Assembly: GCA_963765785.1 (NCBI GenBank)
Contig: CAVXXW010000009.1
Span: forward strand, 124,001 to 188,000
Source: AC-32 sp963765785
GTDB lineage: Bacteria; Actinomycetota; Thermoleophilia; Gaiellales; Gaiellaceae
DNA: 64,000 nucleotides
Direction: 5' to 3'
Shown: piece by piece, positions 54,487-63,757 of the stretch
Numbering within the stretch: position 1 is the stretch's first letter
How the letters are laid out: the number at the start of each line of letters is the position of its first letter
Position numbers and translations under genes: made by a program
Notes under the pieces: generated by a model
Database searches by the model: none
What the model saw: only the letters and a program-made list of their open reading frames with translations
What the model was told of the DNA's origin: nothing

Positions 54487-55218
54487 ATGACTATCGCCCC
54501 GACGCCTGTTCGCCCCGGCCGCGAAGAGCACCGCTCTCGGTGGGTGCTCCTCACGATCGTCGCCTTCTTCCTCGGCGGACTGACGGTTGCGCTCCTGTAT
54601 CAGTCCGACGTCTTCGGAGGCTCATCTTCCTCGAGCGCTCACGGATCCGGCATGCCTGTCACACAGGCCCGTGACGTGGCCTCGTTCACGAGCGTCGAGC
54701 TCGCAGGGAATAACAACGTCGTGGTTCACGTCGGTCACTCGCAGTCGGTCGTCGTGAAGGCCGATGACAACCTCATCAACCGCGTGACGACCGAGGTGCA
54801 GTCGGGCACGCTCATCATCGGCAACACGCCCGGCAGTTTCTCGACGGAGAGTCCGATGCGTGTCGAGATCACCGTCCCGACCCTTGACGCATTGACGCTC
54901 GCCGGTAACGGCAACATCGTCGTCGACGGCTTCGAGGCCAAGAGCCTCAGGGTCGATTTGCCAGGGAATGGCACGCTGTCCGGAAACGGGACTGCGACCC
55001 GCCTCGACGCCACTGTCGGCGGCTCGGGAGTCGTGCAGTTCACGCAACTTGTCGCGACTGACGTGCACGCAGCCGTGAGCGGCTCGGGGAGTATCTTCAT
55101 CACCGCGACGAAGAGTCTCGACGCCTCCGTATCTGGATCTGGCGCGATCGTCTACACGGGCAATCCGCAGGACGTGACGAGGAGCATCACCGGATCGGGC
55201 GCGATCACCGGGCGCTAG
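54487..55218 (+). CDS. DUF2807 (GIN/head domain) membrane-anchored protein
   Basis: 243 aa. Basic start, one transmembrane helix (WVLLTIVAFFLGGLTVALLY), a Ser-rich hinge, then the DUF2807 beta-helix: SFTSVELAGNNNVVVHVGHS, VEITVPTLDALTLAGNGNIVVDGF, GNGTLSGNGTATRLDATVGGSG and a run of GSGSI/GSGAI turns at the end. The fold is a right-handed parallel beta-helix seen in adhesin-like and putative lipoprotein heads. ATG follows AGAAGGGAGG. 281 bp upstream of it hold no gene. Base composition looks slightly less GC-rich than its neighbours. Confidence 0.88.
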   Translation: MTIAPTPVRPGREEHRSRWVLLTIVAFFLGGLTVALLYQSDVFGGSSSSSAHGSGMPVTQARDVASFTSVELAGNNNVVVHVGHSQSVVVKADDNLINRVTTEVQSGTLIIGNTPGSFSTESPMRVEITVPTLDALTLAGNGNIVVDGFEAKSLRVDLPGNGTLSGNGTATRLDATVGGSGVVQFTQLVATDVHAAVSGSGSIFITATKSLDASVSGSGAIVYTGNPQDVTRSITGSGAITGR

Positions 55219-55255
55219 CGACACAGGACGAGGCTCCGGCACGCCTCTGGCGGGG

Positions 55256-56323
55256 TCAGAGCGTCGACCAGATCTCGAGCTTCTGGCGCGTGCGCCGGAT
55301 CACCTCGTCGGTGAACTCGGTCGTGCCGGCGTGGCCGCCGAGATCGGCTGTGCGAACGCCCTCCGCGACCGCCTCGAGACAGGCTTCGCGGATCGCCCGC
55401 GACGGCTCGCGGCCTCCCTCCGCGTAGCCGAGCACGGCCGCCGCGGCGAGGATCATCGCCATCGGGTTCGCGACGTTCTTGCCCTGCAGCGAGGGCGCGG
55501 TGCCGTGCGCGGCCTCGGCGAGCACGACCTTCGGCTCGAAGTCGTCGCCGAACCCCACCAGCAGCGACTCGGAGCCGGCGATCGAGCCGAACAGCGGCAG
55601 CACGAGGTCGGAGAGGATGTCGCCGTCGCGGTTCAGCGCCGGGATCACGAACGGGTCGCCGCTTGAGGCGACGAGGAGCGCGAAGGTCGCATCGATCAGC
55701 TGCGGCTCGTACGGCACGTCGGGGTGGCGCGTGGCCGCTGCGTCCATCTCCTCCTTGAGCATCCCCTCGTAGACCGGGCTGACGGTGAACTTCGGCCCGC
55801 CGAAGACCTTTGCGCCGGTGTCGGCCGCGAGCCGGAACGCGAATTCCGCGACCGAATGGCAGATGCGCCGCTCGATCCGCTCGGTACGGAACGCCGCCTC
55901 GTCCTCGCCCGAGCCCTCGCGCCACTCCTCGGCGCCATAGGCGTCGCCGACGGCCATTCGCACGATCGAGATCGGCGCGTGGACGCCGCCGAACGGGACG
56001 ATCCCCGGGATCCGGCGGCCGGTCCGGACGATCACGCGCCCGCCGATTTCCTCGCGCAGGATCCGGTTCGGCGAGCCGACGTCGTCCGCGCCCTCGGGCG
56101 TGATCGTCGCGCCCTTCAGCCCGAGGCCCGCCTCGCGGACGGCGGCTGCGGCCTCGTGGACGACGGCGTTGTCCGACGCACGGCGCGACTCGAGCGAGAG
56201 GTCGTAGCGCGGCAGCTCGACCTCGAGCCCGATCACGTCCGGCGCGAGCACGCGGAGCGACTCCTCCAGCAGCTCTTGCCCTGTCTCGTCCCCCTCCAGG
56301 ACGACGATCGTCGTGCCCGCCAT
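55256..56323 (-). CDS. Isocitrate/isopropylmalate dehydrogenase family enzyme
   Basis: 355 aa decarboxylating beta-hydroxyacid dehydrogenase. GDETGQELLEESLRVL, ATITPEGADDVGSPNRILRE (substrate Ser/Asn/Arg region), GRVIVRTGRRIPGIVPF, the metal-binding DGDILSDLVLPLFGSIAGS, and the C-terminal AEAAHGTAPSLQGKNVANPMAMI signature. Which substrate it prefers (isocitrate, isopropylmalate, homoisocitrate or tartrate) cannot be decided by eye; isocitrate-type is favoured by the long N-terminal block. No leucine genes are adjacent. Confidence 0.85.
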   Translation of the reverse strand: MAGTTIVVLEGDETGQELLEESLRVLAPDVIGLEVELPRYDLSLESRRASDNAVVHEAAAAVREAGLGLKGATITPEGADDVGSPNRILREEIGGRVIVRTGRRIPGIVPFGGVHAPISIVRMAVGDAYGAEEWREGSGEDEAAFRTERIERRICHSVAEFAFRLAADTGAKVFGGPKFTVSPVYEGMLKEEMDAAATRHPDVPYEPQLIDATFALLVASSGDPFVIPALNRDGDILSDLVLPLFGSIAGSESLLVGFGDDFEPKVVLAEAAHGTAPSLQGKNVANPMAMILAAAAVLGYAEGGREPSRAIREACLEAVAEGVRTADLGGHAGTTEFTDEVIRRTRQKLEIWSTL

Positions 56324-56369
56324 CCGCCTCCTTGGATTACGTTCGCCCGCCCGTGGCTACACCGCAACT

Positions 56370-57167
56370 CTATGGCTCGGAGCGGAGGGTGGACGATGCT
56401 CGGCGCGCCGCCAGTACCTTTACCACCCGGATTACCGGGCTCGGCAGGAGCAGGCGAAATACGACAAGCTGGTGCACTTCGCCGAGCGGCTTCCCGAGCT
56501 GAGGGCGGCGATGAGCGAGCACCTCGACCAGGAGCCTTTGAGCTTCGAGTGGACGGCCGCGGTCGCCAAGACGTTCGGGATCACGACGCTGCGCAAGGGA
56601 CAACGTCCGCGTGCGCGGGAGCAAGATCACCTTCCGCTTTCGCGCCAAGCAGCCGGTCCTTTGCCACACGGTTCTCCTCGACGCCGGACTCGCGGCCGCG
56701 ATGAAGGAGCTGCTTGCGCTCCCGGGCGGGCGGCGGCTCTTCCGCTACGAGCGCGACGGCGAGATCTACAACCTCTGCGCGCGCAAGCGGAACGAGTACA
56801 TCCGCGAGCACATGGGCGACGAGTTCACGGCGAAGGACTTTCGCACCTGGGGCGGCACGCTCGTCGCGGCGATCCAGCTCGCGGAGGCCGGGCCCGGAGA
56901 GAGCGAGACGGAGCAGAAGCGGGCCGTGGCGGCGGTGATGCGCAAGGTCGGTGAGCGGCTCGGCAATACCCCCGCCGTTGCGCGCGCCTCGTACGTCAGA
57001 GTCCGGCCGTGGTGGAGCAGTATCTCGACGGTCGAACGATCGATGATTTTCGGCCACGTCATTTGCGCGTCGTAGGTGCACGCGATTTGGAGCTCGACAC
57101 CGAGGAACAGGCGCTGCTCAGCTTGTTGCGCTCGTCGCGCATTCGGCGGGCGCGAGAGGCAGCCTAA
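56370..57167 (+). pseudogene. DNA topoisomerase IB remnant (truncated and frameshifted)
   Basis: Three adjoining pieces in two frames match the C-terminal catalytic part of type IB topoisomerase. (a) ~56403-56604: RRQYLYHPDYRARQEQAKYD, FGITTLRKG. (b) ~56600-57000: VRVRGSKITFRFRAKQPV, NEYIREHMGDEFTAKDFRTW, NTPAVARASYV. (c) 57000-57167: SPAVVEQYLDGRTIDDFRP, LELDTEEQALLSLLRSSRIR, ending TAA. The N-terminal half is missing, ~25 codons around the LIRVGNEEYA block of the family are absent between EWTAAVAKT and FGITTLR, and the frame changes near 56600 and 57000. Sequence error could explain the frameshifts but not the missing parts. Confidence 0.8.
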
Positions 57168-57228
57168 GATTTCACTCGCGGATTCGGTTACCCTGATCGG
57201 AATCCGCGAGCGAAACGGAGGCTGACAA

Positions 57229-57423
57229 TTGGCACGCAAGACGATTCGCGTTAGCGACCAGTCCGGCGAAGAGATCCCGGAGGGTAAGGGCGCCACGGTG
57301 CGCATCACCTTTGCGGACGCGCGCAAGGGCGTTCGCGAGCTCGACCTGACCGATTCCGAGGCCGAGCGCCTCGGCGGACGCGCCGTCGCTAGGCGCGGGC
57401 GCAGGCCGAAGTCGGCCTCGTAA
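57229..57423 (+). CDS. Small Lsr2-like/AT-hook-like basic protein (64 aa)
   Basis: 64 aa. ATVRITFADARKGVRELDLTDSEAERL resembles the Lsr2 N-terminal dimerisation fold (two strands and the helix with the D-LT/S-x-x-E-A pattern). The C-terminal Lsr2 DNA-binding domain is replaced by a very short basic tail, GRAVARRGRRPKSAS, close to an AT-hook core (RGRP-like). It may be a small nucleoid-associated protein. TTG start with GGAGG six to eight bases before. Followed by a hairpin terminator. Confidence 0.65.
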   Translation: MARKTIRVSDQSGEEIPEGKGATVRITFADARKGVRELDLTDSEAERLGGRAVARRGRRPKSAS

Positions 57424-57429
57424 GAACGC

Positions 57430-57449
57430 CGGGCGGGGACACCCGCCCG
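57430..57449 (+). terminator. Terminator-like hairpin after the small basic protein
   Basis: CGGGCGGG (57430-57437), loop GACA, CCCGCCCG (57442-57449): perfect 8-bp stem 6 nt after the stop at 57423. Confidence 0.7.
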
Positions 57450-57480
57450 CGCCTCGGAACCGTCCCATCCCGCTACTAGG

Positions 57481-60399
57481 ATGGGGCGGGTGCCGCTGAG
57501 CCTGCTCGCAGGCCCTGCCAACGCGGGGAAGGTCGCGCTCCTGCTCGAGCGCTACCTCGTCGCGCTCGGGGCCGATCCGATCCTGATCGTGCCGAACCGG
57601 CCGGACGTCGACCGCGCCGAGCGTGAGCTGCTGCGGCGGAGCGGTGCGCTCGTCGGCGGCACGATCGGCACGTTCGACGACCTGTTCCAGCGCTTTGCCC
57701 GAAGCAACGGCGCGCACCGGCCGGTGATCTCCCAGGCGCAGCGCACGCTGCTGCTGCGCCGCCTGGTCGCTCGCGCGCAGGGCCGTTCCGCGCGCTTCTC
57801 CGGCTTCGCCGACTCGCTGGGGTCGACGCTCGCCGAGCTCGAGTCAGCGTTGCTCGAGCCCGGCGAGCTGGAGGGCGAGCTCGCCGATCTGTACGGCGCC
57901 TACCGTGAAGAGCTCGACCGGCTCGAGCTCTGGGATCGCGAGCTCGAGCGCCGGCACGCGGCCGAGCGCGCGGCCGGCGATCTTGCTGCCTGGGACCCGC
58001 GGCCGGTGTTCGCGTATGGATTCGAGGACCTGACCGGCGCGGAGTGGGCGCTGCTCGAAGCGCTGGCCGCCCGCGCCGAGGTGACCGTCTCGCTTCCGTA
58101 CGAGCCGGGCCGCGACGCCTTCGCCTCGCTGTCGCGTACCGCGGAAGACCTTTCGCGCCTCGCGGACGGGCGCATCGAAGAGCTGCCGCCCGGGCCGAAG
58201 GCGCGCACGCCCGTGCTGGCACACCTCGAGCGTCACCTGTTCGAGGACGCGCAACCCGAGCGCTCGCCGGAGCTCGACGGCTCGCTCCGCTTCCTCGAAG
58301 GCGCGGGTATCCGCGGCACGCTCGAGCTCGTCGCGGACGAGATCCTGGCGCTGCTTCGCGACGGGACTCCCGCCGAGGAAGTCGCGATCGTGTGCCCGTC
58401 GCTCGAGCGCTGGCGCGCGCCGCTCGACACGGCGTTCACCACGCTCGGCGTGCCGTACGCGCTCGAGGGCCGGCTGCGGCTGGGGCAGACGCCGTTCGGC
58501 CAGGCGCTGCTCTCGCTGCTTCGCTACGCCTGGCTCGACGGCCGGCGCCGTGAGCTGTTCTCGTATCTGCGCTCGCCGTACTCCGGCCTGACGCGGATGC
58601 ACGTCGACTTCCTCGAAGGACGTCTGCGCGGCCGCGGCGTGAACGAGCCGGAGCGGGTCGAGGAGGAGGTGCTGAAGCTCCGCGGCCAGCCGCTGCCGCA
58701 CCTGGAGAACGTCCGCTCGGCGTCCGATCCGTTGGCCGCGGTCCGCGACCTGGCTCGTGCGATGGTCACCGCGGCGTACCGCCTCGACGCGCCGCCGACC
58801 CACGAGGCGGCGCGGCTCGACCTGCGCGCCCACGAAGCGGTCGCGAAGCTGTTGGCCGAGCTGGAGCGCTGGCGCGAGCTCGGCGCCGAGGCGAGCCGGG
58901 AGGAGGTCGTCTCGCTCCTCGCCGACGCGCAGATACGCGGTGCCGGAGCCGGCGAGGCGGGCAGGGTCGCCGTGCTCGACCTCCTGCGCGCACGGACGCG
59001 CCGCTTCGAGGTCGTCTTCGTCGTCGGCCTCGAGGAGGGCCGTCTGCCGAGGCGCTCGCAGGCCTCGCCGTTCCTCGACGAGGAGCAGAAGGCCGAGCTC
59101 GAGCGCACCTCCCGCGCCGGTCGCCTGCTGCGCACGGATCCGGTCTCGCGCGACCGCTACCTCTTCTACACGGCCTGCACGCGCCCGACCCGGCGGCTCT
59201 ACCTCGTGCGCGAGGCCGCGAGTGACGAAGGCGCTCCCCGCGAGGCGAGCCCGTTCTGGGACGAGACGCGGGCGCTGTTCGCCGCCGACGAGGTCGAGCG
59301 CTGGACGCGGCGCCGGCCGCTCGCCGCGCTCACGTGGCCGCTCGAGGCGGCACCGAGCGAGCGGGAGCGCCTGCGCGCGCTCGCCTCGCTGGCGCCGACG
59401 GACGGCGACACGGCCGGCTCGCTCGCGCGCGCGAACGGCTGGGAGCGGCGCCTCGACCGCGCGCTCGGCGCATTCGACCGGCCGACGCGCCTGACGCATC
59501 CGGCCGTGCTCGAGGAGCTCGGCAACCGCGCGACCTTCGCGGTCACCGAGCTCGAGCGCTTCACGGCCTGCTCCTCGATGTGGTTCGTCGACCGGTTCCT
59601 GTCTCCGCGGAGCATCGACGTCGAGGTCGACGCGCGCCTGCGCGGCCAGGTCGCCCACCAGGCGCTCTACTCGTTCTTCAAGGGCCTGCCGAAGCGCACC
59701 GGCGCCGACCGCGTGCAGCCGGAGACGCTCGAGGACGCGCTCGTCTTCCTCCGCGAGTGTCTGGCCGACGCGCTCGAGGCGCACGTCCGCTTCGACCTGC
59801 CGAACCTCGAGCGGAACGAGCTCGAGCAGAGCCTCGCCCGGGACCTCGAGAAGCTGATCCGCCGCGAGGCCGAGTCGGAGTCGCCGCTCGTGCCGAACCG
59901 CTTCGAAGTCTCGTTCGGGTCCGAACGCTCGGCGCCCGAGCTCCAGCGCGGGCTCGATCTCGGCGGCTTCTCCGTCACCGGCAAGATCGACCGCATCGAC
60001 CGCGACCCGTTCGGCGCGCGCGGCATCGTCGTCGACTACAAGTCCGGCCGCGCGCCGACGGCTCGGGAGATCGAGCGCGAGCTGCACCTGCAGATCCCGC
60101 TCTACATGCTCGTCCTGCGCGACCTCGTCGGGATCGAGCCGCTCGGCGGCGTCTACCGCACGCTGGCCGGCGACGCGAAGGCCCGCGGTGTGCTGCGCGC
60201 CGAGGACGGCGTGCCCGGCTTCATGCGCAACGACTACCTCGACGAGGATGAGTTCTGGGACGGGATCGAGCGCGCGCAGAAGCACGCGCGCGGCGTGGTC
60301 GGCCGCATCCGCGAGGGCGACATCCGCCACGACCCGCGCGGCGGCTCGTGCCCGACCTGGTGCGAGCTCTGGCCGGTCTGCCGGGTGAGGCGCTCGTGA
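57481..60399 (+). CDS. addB: AddB-like nuclease subunit of a RecBCD-type complex
   Basis: 972 aa. Inactivated helicase-like N-terminus (LLAGPANAGKVALLLERYL in place of Walker A), a UvrD-like middle (FEVVFVVGLEEGRLPRRSQ) and a C-terminal PD-(D/E)XK nuclease domain with GKIDRIDRDPFG and GIVVDYKSGRAPT. Four Cys typical of the Fe-S cluster bracket the nuclease: one in RFTACSSMWF and three in CPTWCELWPVC. It pairs with AddA to resect double-strand breaks for recombination. ATG at 57481. The double-hairpin repeat lies between it and addA. Confidence 0.9.
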   Translation: MGRVPLSLLAGPANAGKVALLLERYLVALGADPILIVPNRPDVDRAERELLRRSGALVGGTIGTFDDLFQRFARSNGAHRPVISQAQRTLLLRRLVARAQGRSARFSGFADSLGSTLAELESALLEPGELEGELADLYGAYREELDRLELWDRELERRHAAERAAGDLAAWDPRPVFAYGFEDLTGAEWALLEALAARAEVTVSLPYEPGRDAFASLSRTAEDLSRLADGRIEELPPGPKARTPVLAHLERHLFEDAQPERSPELDGSLRFLEGAGIRGTLELVADEILALLRDGTPAEEVAIVCPSLERWRAPLDTAFTTLGVPYALEGRLRLGQTPFGQALLSLLRYAWLDGRRRELFSYLRSPYSGLTRMHVDFLEGRLRGRGVNEPERVEEEVLKLRGQPLPHLENVRSASDPLAAVRDLARAMVTAAYRLDAPPTHEAARLDLRAHEAVAKLLAELERWRELGAEASREEVVSLLADAQIRGAGAGEAGRVAVLDLLRARTRRFEVVFVVGLEEGRLPRRSQASPFLDEEQKAELERTSRAGRLLRTDPVSRDRYLFYTACTRPTRRLYLVREAASDEGAPREASPFWDETRALFAADEVERWTRRRPLAALTWPLEAAPSERERLRALASLAPTDGDTAGSLARANGWERRLDRALGAFDRPTRLTHPAVLEELGNRATFAVTELERFTACSSMWFVDRFLSPRSIDVEVDARLRGQVAHQALYSFFKGLPKRTGADRVQPETLEDALVFLRECLADALEAHVRFDLPNLERNELEQSLARDLEKLIRREAESESPLVPNRFEVSFGSERSAPELQRGLDLGGFSVTGKIDRIDRDPFGARGIVVDYKSGRAPTAREIERELHLQIPLYMLVLRDLVGIEPLGGVYRTLAGDAKARGVLRAEDGVPGFMRNDYLDEDEFWDGIERAQKHARGVVGRIREGDIRHDPRGGSCPTWCELWPVCRVRRS

Positions 60400-60402
60400 G
60401 CC

Positions 60403-60460
60403 GCGACGTCGCTTGCGATGTCGCGTTCAGGCCAAGCCGGCTTTGCTGGCTTGGCCGTCT
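60403..60460 (+). repeat. Double-hairpin dispersed repeat, copy B
   Basis: Begins 4 nt after the addB stop. Hairpin 1: GCGACGTCG (60403-60411), loop CTTG, CGATGTCGC (60416-60424). Hairpin 2: GGCCAAGCCGGC (60430-60441), loop TTT, GCTGGCTTGGCC (60445-60456), followed by GTCTG. Compared with copy A the outer arms are different but still complementary, and the apices and flanking TCA/GTCTG are identical, including the single G-T pair beside the TTT loop. Confidence 0.75.
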
Positions 60461-60499
60461 GCGCCGCTGGCCAGGAACGCGTGGATTGAGGGCAGCGGC

Positions 60500-63400
60500 G
60501 TGATCGTCGAGACGGTCAATCGCGAGCAGCTCCGGGCGATCGAGGAACAGGGCGTCGTCTTCGTCTCCGCCGGCGCGGGCACCGGCAAGACGACCGTCAT
60601 CGTCGAGCGCTTCTGCCGCGCCGTCTGCGACCGCGGCTTCGACGTCGAGTCGATCCTCGTGATCACCTACACCGAGCGCGCGGCCGGCGAGCTGCGCGGG
60701 CGGATCCGCAAGCGGCTGCACGAGCTTGGCCGGCATGACCTCGAGCGGAAGCTCGACGGCGCGTGGATCTCGACCATCCACGGCTTCTGCCACCGGCTCT
60801 TGAAGGCGCACCCGTTCGCGGCCGGAATCGACCCGCGCTTCCGCGTCCTCGACGACAGCCAGGGGCGCGTGCTCCGCGGCGAGGCGTTCCGCGCCGCGCT
60901 CGAGGAGTTCTGCGGCGACGACGAGGCTCGGCTGCGGCTGCTCGCCTCCTACGGTGGGCGGCGGCTCCGGCGGATGCTGACCGGCGTGCACGAGACGCTC
61001 CGCTCCTCGGGCCTCGAGCTGCGGATCGACCTGCGCGAAGAGTCACGGTTGCCGGGGGCGCTGGCGGAGCTGCGGGAGGCCGCGCGCACCGGCGGGCACG
61101 ACGCAGCGCTGCGCTACCTGGACGCGGCCACGGTGCCCGACGGGTTGCTCGACCTCTCCGACCTTGCGTCCGACCTCGACGAGCACCGCCGTGCGGTCGA
61201 GCAGGCGGCGCTCGAGGCGCTGGCCGCGCGCGACCGCGAGCAGCTGCAGGAGCTGCTGCTGACCTACGACCGCGCCTACCGCGAGGCGAAGGACCGCGAG
61301 TCGGCGCTCGACTTCGAAGACCTGCAGCTGCTGGCCCGCGAGCTCCTGCGCGAGCACGAGGAGATCCGCGAGCGCGAGAGCTGGCGCCTCCGCTCGATCA
61401 TGGTCGACGAGTTCCAGGACACGAACCGGCTCCAGTGCGAGCTGGTCGACCTGCTCGCGAGCGACGACTCCGAGATCTTCTTCGTCGGCGACGAGTTCCA
61501 GTCCATCTACCGCTTCAGGCACGCGGACGTCGAGGTCTTCCGCGAGCGGCGCGAGCAGGTCGGCGGCGTGCTGGCGCTGACGCAGAACTACCGCTCGCGG
61601 CCCGAGGTGCTCGACGTGATCAATCACCTCTTCGCGGCCGACTTCGGCGACAGCTTCCAGCCGCTCGAGGCGGCGGGGCGGTTCCCGGATCCTGCCTTCG
61701 GGCCTGGTGTCGAGCTGCTCGTGACCGACAAGGAGAGCTATGCCGAGACGGGCACGCACTGGCGCGTCGCCGAGGCGAAGCACATCGCGCGGCGCGTCCG
61801 CGACCTCGTTGACGCCGGCGAGGCGGCGCCGGGCGAGATCGTCCTGCTCTTCGCAGCGGGCACCGACGCGCGGATCTACGAGGAGGAGCTGCGCGCGCTC
61901 GGGCTGCCGACCTTCCGCGCGACCGGGCGCGACTACTACCACCAGCAGCAGGTCGTCGACCTCCTCAACTACCTGCGCCTCCTCCACAACCGCTATGACG
62001 ACGAGGCGCTGCTGGGCGTGCTGGCGTCGCCGTTCGTCGGCGTTTCGAACGACGCGCTCGTGCTGCTGCGCCGCAACGCGCCGAAGCGGCCGCTCTTCTG
62101 CGGGCTCGAGAAGGAGCTGCCTGAGGGCCTGAGCGAGCGCGAAGCACGGCTCTTCCAGGCGTTCAAGCAGCGCTACGACCGGCTCGCCGGGCTCGCCTCG
62201 TCGCTCTCGCTCGAGCGGCTCTGCGAGCGAATCGTGGCCGAGCACGACTACGACCTCGCGGTGCTCGCGCAGTGGGACGGCCGCCGCCGCTACGCGAACC
62301 TGCGCAAGCTGGCACGGCTCGCACGGTCGTACGAGGAACTGCGCGGGCCGGACGTCCAGGGCTTCGTCCGCTTCGTCGCCGAGCAGGATGCGGTCGGCGC
62401 CTCGGAGCTCGAGGCCGTGGCCGAGGAGGAGGGCACCGATGTGATCCGGCTGCTCACGATCCACTCGGCGAAGGGGCTCGAGTTCAAGGTCGTCGTCGTC
62501 GCCGATGCGGGGCGCGACCGGGCGAGACCGGACTCGGACGAGATCCTCTGCCTGCCGGACGGGCGGCTCGGCTTCCGCGTGGCCGACCCGGAGACGGGCA
62601 AGCGGCTGACGACGGCCGAGTACGAGGCGGTGCGGGAGGCCGAGCAGTCCGCGGAGGAGGCCGAACGGCGGCGGCTCTACTACGTCGCGATGACGCGTGC
62701 GATCGACCGGCTGATCGTCTCCGGCGCTGTCGGCGAGCGCGGGGCGGACGCCGGCACGCCGATCGGCTGGGTGCTCGACCGGCTCGAGACCGACCTCGGC
62801 GAGGCGGAGCCGACGGTCGAGCTCGAGCGGAACGGTGCGCGGGTGCTCGTGCGGCTCGATCGCTTCGCGCCTCAGCCGGAGGCTGCGCCCGAGCCCACGG
62901 AGGAGGAGCAGCTCGAGCTGTTCGCGTTCGCCGAGAACGGCCACGTCGCGGCCGCGCCAGAGCTGGCGCCGCTCGCCGAGGTGCCGGCGCCGCCGCTCCA
63001 CCGGGTGCGGCGGCTCTCCTACAGCGCGCTGGCGCTGTTCGAGCGCTGCTCGTACCGTTACTTCGCCGAGCGCGTGGTCGGGCTGCGGCCCGCGCAGGCC
63101 GTAGGGACGGTTCCCGGACACACCGGGCTGGCGGCGACCGAGGTCGGAGACGCGGTGCATGCGCTGCTCGAGGAGATCGACCTGCGGGCGCCGGCCGTGC
63201 CGGACAACCTGCCGGAGCTCGTCTGCGCCCGGTACCCGGCGGCGACCGACGAGGAAGTCGAGCGGATCCACGGGTTCGTCGAGTCCTACTGCTCGTCGGA
63301 GCTCGCGGCGCGGGTGGAGGCGCTGCCCGGCGCGACGGCCGAGCTGCCGTTCGCTTTCGAGCACGACGGCGTCCTCGTGCACGGGCGCATCGACGTGCTG

Positions 63401-63757
63401 CACCGCGACGGGCCGAGGGCGCTCGTGCTCGACTACAAGACGAACACGCTGGCCGAGGGCTCGCCCGACGAGATCGTGGAGCACTACTACCGCCTCCAGC
63501 GGCTCGTCTACGCGCTCGCCTGCTTCCGTGCCGGCGCCGAGCAGGTCGAGGTCGTGTACCACTTCCTCGAGCGGCGCGACGCGGTCGTGGCTGCCACGTA
63601 CACGGCCGACGATGTCTCGGCGCTCGAGGCCGAGCTCTCGGAGGCGATCGGGCGGATCCAGGCGAACGAGTTCCGCCCGACGCCGGACGAGTTCGTCTGC
63701 GCCGACTGCCCGGCGCTCGACCTCGTCTGTGCCGGCCCGAAGCTCCGAAACGCCTGA
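60500..63757 (+). CDS. addA: AddA-like helicase-nuclease
   Basis: 1085 aa. UvrD-type helicase motifs: Q/I NREQLRAIEEQGVVFVSAGAG with Walker A GAGTGKTTVIVERF, Ia VITYTERAAGELRGRI, II IMVDEFQDTNRLQCEL, III EIFFVGDEFQSIYRFRHADV, IV LTQNYRSRPEVLD, V TIHSAKGLEFKVVVVADAG, VI RRRLYYVAMTRAIDRL. C-terminal PD-(D/E)XK nuclease: HGRIDVLHRD and ALVLDYKTN. Cys in FERCSYRYF and CADCPALDLVC suggest a second Fe-S-type cluster in this subunit too. GTG at 60500 chosen because upstream codons run through the hairpin repeat. Confidence 0.92.
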   Translation: MIVETVNREQLRAIEEQGVVFVSAGAGTGKTTVIVERFCRAVCDRGFDVESILVITYTERAAGELRGRIRKRLHELGRHDLERKLDGAWISTIHGFCHRLLKAHPFAAGIDPRFRVLDDSQGRVLRGEAFRAALEEFCGDDEARLRLLASYGGRRLRRMLTGVHETLRSSGLELRIDLREESRLPGALAELREAARTGGHDAALRYLDAATVPDGLLDLSDLASDLDEHRRAVEQAALEALAARDREQLQELLLTYDRAYREAKDRESALDFEDLQLLARELLREHEEIRERESWRLRSIMVDEFQDTNRLQCELVDLLASDDSEIFFVGDEFQSIYRFRHADVEVFRERREQVGGVLALTQNYRSRPEVLDVINHLFAADFGDSFQPLEAAGRFPDPAFGPGVELLVTDKESYAETGTHWRVAEAKHIARRVRDLVDAGEAAPGEIVLLFAAGTDARIYEEELRALGLPTFRATGRDYYHQQQVVDLLNYLRLLHNRYDDEALLGVLASPFVGVSNDALVLLRRNAPKRPLFCGLEKELPEGLSEREARLFQAFKQRYDRLAGLASSLSLERLCERIVAEHDYDLAVLAQWDGRRRYANLRKLARLARSYEELRGPDVQGFVRFVAEQDAVGASELEAVAEEEGTDVIRLLTIHSAKGLEFKVVVVADAGRDRARPDSDEILCLPDGRLGFRVADPETGKRLTTAEYEAVREAEQSAEEAERRRLYYVAMTRAIDRLIVSGAVGERGADAGTPIGWVLDRLETDLGEAEPTVELERNGARVLVRLDRFAPQPEAAPEPTEEEQLELFAFAENGHVAAAPELAPLAEVPAPPLHRVRRLSYSALALFERCSYRYFAERVVGLRPAQAVGTVPGHTGLAATEVGDAVHALLEEIDLRAPAVPDNLPELVCARYPAATDEEVERIHGFVESYCSSELAARVEALPGATAELPFAFEHDGVLVHGRIDVLHRDGPRALVLDYKTNTLAEGSPDEIVEHYYRLQRLVYALACFRAGAEQVEVVYHFLERRDAVVAATYTADDVSALEAELSEAIGRIQANEFRPTPDEFVCADCPALDLVCAGPKLRNA

